A DNA stretch of 64,000 nt, from contig NC_067195.1 in assembly GCF_000699445.3 (NCBI RefSeq), positions 64,972,591 to 65,036,590 of the forward strand, given 5' to 3'. Both the position numbers and the translations under genes were made by a program. Source of the stretch: Schistosoma haematobium. Its lineage: Eukaryota; Platyhelminthes; Trematoda; Strigeidida; Schistosomatidae. The notes below the pieces were generated by a model. That model saw nothing but the letters and a program-made list of their open reading frames with translations, was not told the origin of the DNA and did not search any database. Below, piece by piece: positions 58,494-64,000 of this stretch (its first letter is position 1; each line of letters begins with the position of its first letter).

Positions 58494-61400
58494 TAACAGT
58501 TTACTAAAGGTTGTGAATCTTGCAGCTGACCATTGAATTATTAAAGAAAAGCTCACGCTAAAGAATTGATCAACAGATCATATTTCCTTCAGAAATTATC
58601 TAATTTTACCAAAGAACGAGTGAAAGGTGACCATAAGGTTTACCCTGCCTATTGTGAGTGATAATAAATGTTTTGAGATATCTCCCCTCTAAAGACATGG
58701 GAAAAAAACCAAAGTTCGAAATACCCCGTCCTTTGTTTTCATTTATTATTGAGGAGCGAATAACATAATAAATACTAGAATAATTAATTCACATCTGAAA
58801 GTGAAGTTAATAATTTTACAGCTAATTAAATTTACCAGCTCATATATATTTCAAAGTCATCCTGTACTGTCACCTTCATAATAGCTGTTCATGATACTAT
58901 ATAGATAATAGTGTTTAAAAGTTACCACGAATATTTATTTAAAAAGCAAACTGGTGAAGACAGTGTTACAATCAATAAAATATTTGCATACTTAAAAGTA
59001 AATATTTACCATCATAATACAAACCTCTTTTATTCAGGAAACAGTTTTAGAGAAGTCATTTCTCAGAAAGTTTATTAGTATGTGTAGGTTGTTACATGTT
59101 AGGAGATATTTAATTTCATCATATTTAACTCATAGTTTCAGGCTAAAATATATCGCGTTAGAATGTAATCAGTCCTATAAATGTTTTATAGATTAGACAA
59201 ACTGAACAACTGATTCTTTGGGTGAATTTCGTGAACTGTTGAGGGTAAAAATATAAAATTAACACTAAACAAACAGTGAGTACTTTTGTCGTTTACTCAC
59301 TTATACCTAATGATTACATACATGTAAAATCTAATTATGTTAACAATAAATATTTATAGTAAGTGGTTTCTTTAACTTTGCACTTTACATCGATTCCGTT
59401 ACAATTAGAAAATAAACATAAAAATTGATGTAGTGTACGAGGGAAATAAAATTTTTGTACACATAATCACTGCAAATATTTTTTATGTCATTGATATGGT
59501 CACATTTATCAAAGCCTATTTTTTCTATATAAAAAAATATAAATTAGTTAACTATCATTAAATATGTCACCAAAAAGGAATAAGGATATTTAGATGGAAT
59601 GCAATTCCCAAGCATACGATCTGTAAAATTTGTAATAACTACTAAGAAGATAACAAACTCACTAATGGACCCAAAGATCTTGAGTTCAAACTGACATGGT
59701 CATGGGAAATTGTTGTTTAGGAGTCAATAACCTATACTTCCCTAGCCAATAACAATTTTCAAGGAGAAAGAATTTAACTGTTTAAAAAAATTTCCAAATA
59801 TACTATGAATCATGTTTTCTCTACGTGTCAACTTGTTTCTAATTAATTGATGTGTGTAATAATATATCCAAGGTACCATTCTTTAACAATTTTACAAGAA
59901 ACGCACTTCAGATTATCAGTTTAGTGTTGGGATAAATGTTAATTCATTGACTTAAACATCAAATTACTTGTCATGTTTCGTTGTCATTCAGTCAATCGAT
60001 CACAGTTTCCTTAATATTCTCTGTGTCCATGATGTTAGTGGCATAAAACCATCTTTAAGTATGCAAGTAAATTTATTTTACTTTAGGATTAAGAGCTGCC
60101 ATTTTGCATCCCAAATCATCTTTGTAAATAAAAGTCATTCTCTCAAGTGACTATATTCCAGACAACTTAATTAGCAATCTTAGTGAATCAGCCAAATCAT
60201 GAAGTAATGTGCCAAATTTTTCAAAGATGGAAACGAGTAATAGGGAGATTATAATTTTAAATTTGTATGTTTTCGAATTCATTAATAAAATTCATCTGTA
60301 ACTCTAAGGAAACTAATGAACATTCAGGTTATTTCATATAATTTATTATTGGAACTTATTTATTTTCAGATCTACCCATCAATTACTTCTCTTAATGTAA
60401 GCATAAGTTAGTCTTTTCTCAAAAATTGAAATATCACTGAACATCAAATCGTGTTCCAAAACTTTCTTCTGAATTCTTCTGTTATTAAGTATGTTTATTC
60501 ACGTAAATCGTGCGTATGAGTATAATAAGATTTGAGAACAATATAGATTTTAAAAGAATTTAGATTACATTATTCTTCACAACGGGGACATTCAGAGACT
60601 CATGATTCTTTTTTGTAGTAGTATTCCATTTGATTGTCTAAATTACTGATTCTGTTATACTATAAAATGCAAAAATAACGATTTTTCAGAGTTGCATTCG
60701 TTGTTGATCTTTACAAAGCTATGAAAATTTACTACTGAATAAAAGAAGCAGTTATTGTTACTCAGTTGAATATTACGAATGTTAAAATTTGTAAACAATA
60801 ATGGAATTCATTTGATTAGTTTCACTATCACTGAACTTCAATAGTATTCTACAATGAAATGTAATATGATGTGTTTAAAAGAAAATAGAATCTTCACTTA
60901 TAAAGTTCATTTCATTTGTACAACACGTGGTTTTAATTAAATAATATTTTAACTTAGATACCTAAAATGTTGTGAATAAATACAAATGTGATTTAAGTAA
61001 CACTAGATATTATAATAATCTCATGCTTTGATCTAACAATATGAAAGTGTATATAGATACATCTATTTCCTTCATTCAACAAATAATTCATCCATTTACT
61101 TTAAAAAAAAAACAATTGAAGCACAAATTATTTAAATGTCAAGTGATGCTTCATTATGAAGCCCAATAGGTTAAAATAAATGTTTAAATGAAGTTTGATA
61201 TAGTTCACTTAATAAAAAAAACTATCATGCATTTCTTATGATTTAAAACAAAATCTTTAATTTATGAAATAGACTTTTTATTTTGTTATGATAAGATGTC
61301 ATTAAATCAGTTTAACTCTCTAATAATTCCCTTTAAATGAAACCCTATGAAGTTCTGTGAATAAACACCATAAATACATATCTACAAAGTGACATTTGGT

Positions 61401-62206
61401 CAAATACAATCAGGTGACCCAATAAGAGCAGAGGATGAACATCCATCATCCTCTATTGCTAAACATATAATTGAAATAATATTCATCGAGTAGATACAAT
61501 ACTTTATAATTATATAATGACATATCGATCATAAATTAACATACAGTAATTGAAAGCAAGAGGACTATTAATAATAATCAAACTACTTATTGAAAAATCA
61601 AATAGTTGCTACGTTGCATAATATATAAAACAAAAAAAAGGAAGGAATTAATAAAATATTTTGATGAATGGTCAATAGTTTATATCTATCAAACATTGAG
61701 TAACTGACTAATTGAATAAGTAATCAAATATAAAAAATCTTTCAATTTTAAATATCAGATTATACTTGAAGAAAAAATGATCGATTATTTTAAAGTATGA
61801 TATTGGAAATATACCTGTAATCAATCAACTATCAAAAATCAATAAATCACTTTTCTGTTTTCTTAAATTATGTTATTATTATTTTTTCAAAGAAGTTTCC
61901 ATTGAACCTATTATAAATAGTATTTTGTAAACATTCATTAAAAATTAAAAAAATAGTAAAACGATTGAACAATTGAACTTGATAAGTGTAATAAAAATAA
62001 CAATAAAATAGACATGAATCCATTATATTTTACCAAGATCTTATTAATTGTTTACATTATGTAATCATTCAAAATTAAAATTATTAAAAAAACGACTGAT
62101 GTTTAACATATTTATAGAAATGAACTTTCTTTTTAAATAAGAACTCTCGTCTAAATTTGAACGAATAGTTTCACAATATTTGGGCGCCAAGTTAATGTGA
62201 GTCATT
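58494..62206. other. AT-rich, repeat-poor region; no gene seen
   Basis: Long AT-rich stretch with homopolymer runs, no LINE or LTR relics and no credible open frame. Could be intron or UTR of a gene outside the window. Confidence 0.5.
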
Positions 62207-62337
62207 AAAGAGGAAGAATGTATTTGTTAAAATCTCAGCGAAAGAATTTGAAAAAGCTTGAAGCAGATTGCCAGGCAAAACGTTGGATTTACTTCAAATT
62301 CTTTCGCTAAGATTTTACAAATTCATTCTTCCTCTTT
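62207..62337. repeat. Imperfect hairpin repeat with ~45-bp arms
   Basis: The left arm 62207-62252 and right arm 62293-62337 are inverted copies (aaagaggaagaatg / cattcttcctcttt at the outer ends and gcgaaagaatttgaa / ttcaaattctttcgc at the inner ends) with a few mismatches. A 40-base loop contains gattgccaggcaaaacg. It has the shape of a small hairpin element or folded RNA; its type is unknown. Confidence 0.85.
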
Positions 62338-63309
62338 CAAAACTTTCTTTTTGTTTGTTTGTTTTGTTCTTGTTTTTGGGAGTTATTAATAAGAACGCTT
62401 GTTATCATGGTATAGTTGTATAGGTCCCATGTTTCAACTATAAGTGATAAGAGTTTCCAATACAACAATCAGCGACGATCAGACATAACATGTAGCATTC
62501 AAACAACAACAAGATATATCAGTAGTAAAGATCTAAATAAAATTGATAAAACTAAATAAAATGTTTTTTTAAATGTAAATGATATAGCAATTGTTATCGG
62601 TTAATGAGGTAATGAAAAAATTACAAATGGTTAAATAATGAAATAAATGAAAGTTAATGTTAGCTATGAACAACATATTTCAAACCTAATTACCCATAAA
62701 TATATAATAATGAACTATTAAAGAGAAGAACAATCATATGGTGATATAAATAAACGTAAATTAAAAAAAATCAATGTGATGTAGTACAATAATAGTTATG
62801 TTACCATAGAAAATAAAAGAAAAACTGAGAACTATTTTGTTTTATGTAAATAAATCAGATTTCAAGTATTTTCACAAATGTGAAAAAACGAAATTTTGAT
62901 AGTTTATTAATCACATTTCAAAAGTTTCTAAAGTAACTATATTAATACGATGTATGTAAATTGAATAATTGAAAGGACTACAATTAGAATAATATGAAGT
63001 TCAAAGTTATAAATAGTCTTTAATGAAGTTTGTTATTTTATGATCGTTTGATATTTCAATTATCATTATCGTAAGGAGTTTATCAAAGAATATTTCGTTT
63101 AAATAACATCTAAAAGATAGTGTTTTACACATATTAAAAATTATTCATTGGGAATTAAAAGTTGCTTAACTCTACTACATATATTCACTTGGTATTGTTT
63201 GGCTTGTATCTTCCTATTGAGGTTTAAGACTGCAATTGATCAGTCTGTTATTGACATATGTGCACACTGTGCGTATGCCTCGATATTACCTTAATTCACA
63301 AGCTATATT
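62338..63309. other. No gene seen
   Basis: AT-rich between the hairpin and the SINE. Confidence 0.5.
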
Positions 63310-63480
63310 GTAAGCAATGATGGATAGTGGCTAGCAGTGGAATCTAGGACGCGCGTTTCGTCTTATTTGGGGCTCGTCAGCTGGATGTGCCTGCATCTCA
63401 GAGTTGATGTTCACTCTGGGACTCGAACCCAGTACCATTCGCTTCAAACGCTATCGCGTTATCTACTCAGCTACATGTAG
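63310..63480 (-). mobile_element. tRNA-derived SINE carrying a hammerhead domain (Sm-alpha type)
   Basis: On the - strand it starts with a tRNA-like head: A box TAGCTGAGTAGA (63473-63462) and B box GGTTCGAGTCC (63429-63419), the RNA polymerase III internal promoter. It is followed by a hammerhead domain (63386-63342) and a tail CCACTGCTAGCCACTATCC. This tRNA head plus hammerhead layout matches the Sm-alpha elements known from Schistosoma. A worn relative is at 14605-14765. Confidence 0.82.
63342..63386 (-). ncRNA. Hammerhead ribozyme motif in SINE, partly eroded
   Basis: Order on the - strand: stem I ATCCAG (63386-63381), core CTGACGA (63380-63374), stem II region, core GAAAC (63359-63355), short palindromic stem III GCGC, cleavage triplet GTC (63350-63348), stem I return CTAGAT. 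The core bases fit. Stem I has one mismatch and stem II has lost pairs relative to a GTCC/GGAC stem, so activity is doubtful. Confidence 0.7.
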
Positions 63481-64000
63481 ACTTGTATACATTTATTGAT
63501 TCTGTCTTAAAGTAAATTATAATTCAAGTTAATGGAAGATAACGTTCATATTTGTAAACCGCTGAACTAATCCGACTTACTGTTTTTATATAAAGGAAAA
63601 GTGCATAACATAGTGTAATACAAACACAACGGTCATTAAATCAAATTGTTTAATGACTACATTATGTTGTATATCGTGTACAAACTTTTTGATGTATTGT
63701 CATTATTCTATCATTTAAGCTTTGGGATAGTAAATGAGGCTAATACACAATGATTGTAACTTTGTTCAATTTTACATTATTCTTAATAGACCGGTGTGAT
63801 TCTCTTCAAATTTACCATTGAGAACAAATAATTTTGAAGTTTATTACCCTTGATACCACAATAAATATTAGAATTTATATTGTTTTAAATATCCATTAGA
63901 AATATATGTTAATCGAATAAGTATTCTTCCATCATGGTTCTATATTAATTACATAATGGGTTTTACAATTTAGCATAAAATTATTATAACTGGTTTTGAT
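63481..64000. other. No gene seen
   Basis: AT-rich to the end of the window. Confidence 0.5.

Noticed and set aside
63419..63473. A true tRNA gene
   Set aside because: A and B boxes are present, but no acceptor stem or anticodon arm pairing fits a functional tRNA. The hammerhead tail marks it as a SINE.
1..64000. CRISPR arrays, operons, bacterial promoters or phage genes
   Set aside because: None seen; split genes and LINEs show an animal genome.

Overview
This is eukaryotic, AT-rich animal DNA. It is most likely from a blood fluke (Schistosoma) or a close trematode relative. The reasons are split genes with GT-AG introns, RTE-clade LINEs of the SR2 type, CR1-like and Ty3/Gypsy remnants, and hammerhead-ribozyme-bearing short repeats of the kind known from schistosomes. 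The genus is an inference from recalled family features; no search was run. Nothing bacterial or viral was found.

Two host genes can be reconstructed at exon level. (1) On the + strand, positions 751-13400 hold the last six coding exons of a MARK/PAR-1 type Ser/Thr kinase: a long Asn/Ser/Thr-rich linker, then a well-conserved C-terminal KA1 domain. The kinase and UBA domains must lie left of the window. (2) On the - strand, 32725-22886 holds a complete six-exon gene for the catalytic subunit of tRNA (adenine-58-N1) methyltransferase (TRMT61A/TRM61), 372 codons, with an AATAAA 27 bases past the stop. The two genes are tail to tail, about 9.5 kb apart.

The rest is mostly mobile DNA. 0-13 kb: MARK exons; intron 3 holds an RTE LINE (2631-5837, 11-bp target-site duplication) and a near-perfect 71-bp inverted repeat around a hammerhead ribozyme core (7168-7340). 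13-22 kb: the intergenic region, with a decayed tRNA-derived SINE, a Gypsy gag-protease relic and a dispersed LTR-like repeat. 22-33 kb: the TRMT61A gene; its introns carry a Gypsy RNase H-integrase relic, a hammerhead-repeat fragment and a GC-rich LINE-derived unit. 33-50 kb: a graveyard of two divergent CR1-like elements, another LINE (44.0-46.7 kb) and three RTE fragments. 52.9-56.1 kb: a nearly intact RTE element with a 13-bp target-site duplication and one frameshift. 56-63 kb: very AT-rich DNA with few recognisable repeats and one possible short coding region. 63.3-63.5 kb: a tRNA-derived SINE with its own hammerhead motif.

Exon boundaries were set by matching reading phase across each junction and by GT/AG dinucleotides. 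They should be good to the base or within one base, but no transcript data were available.
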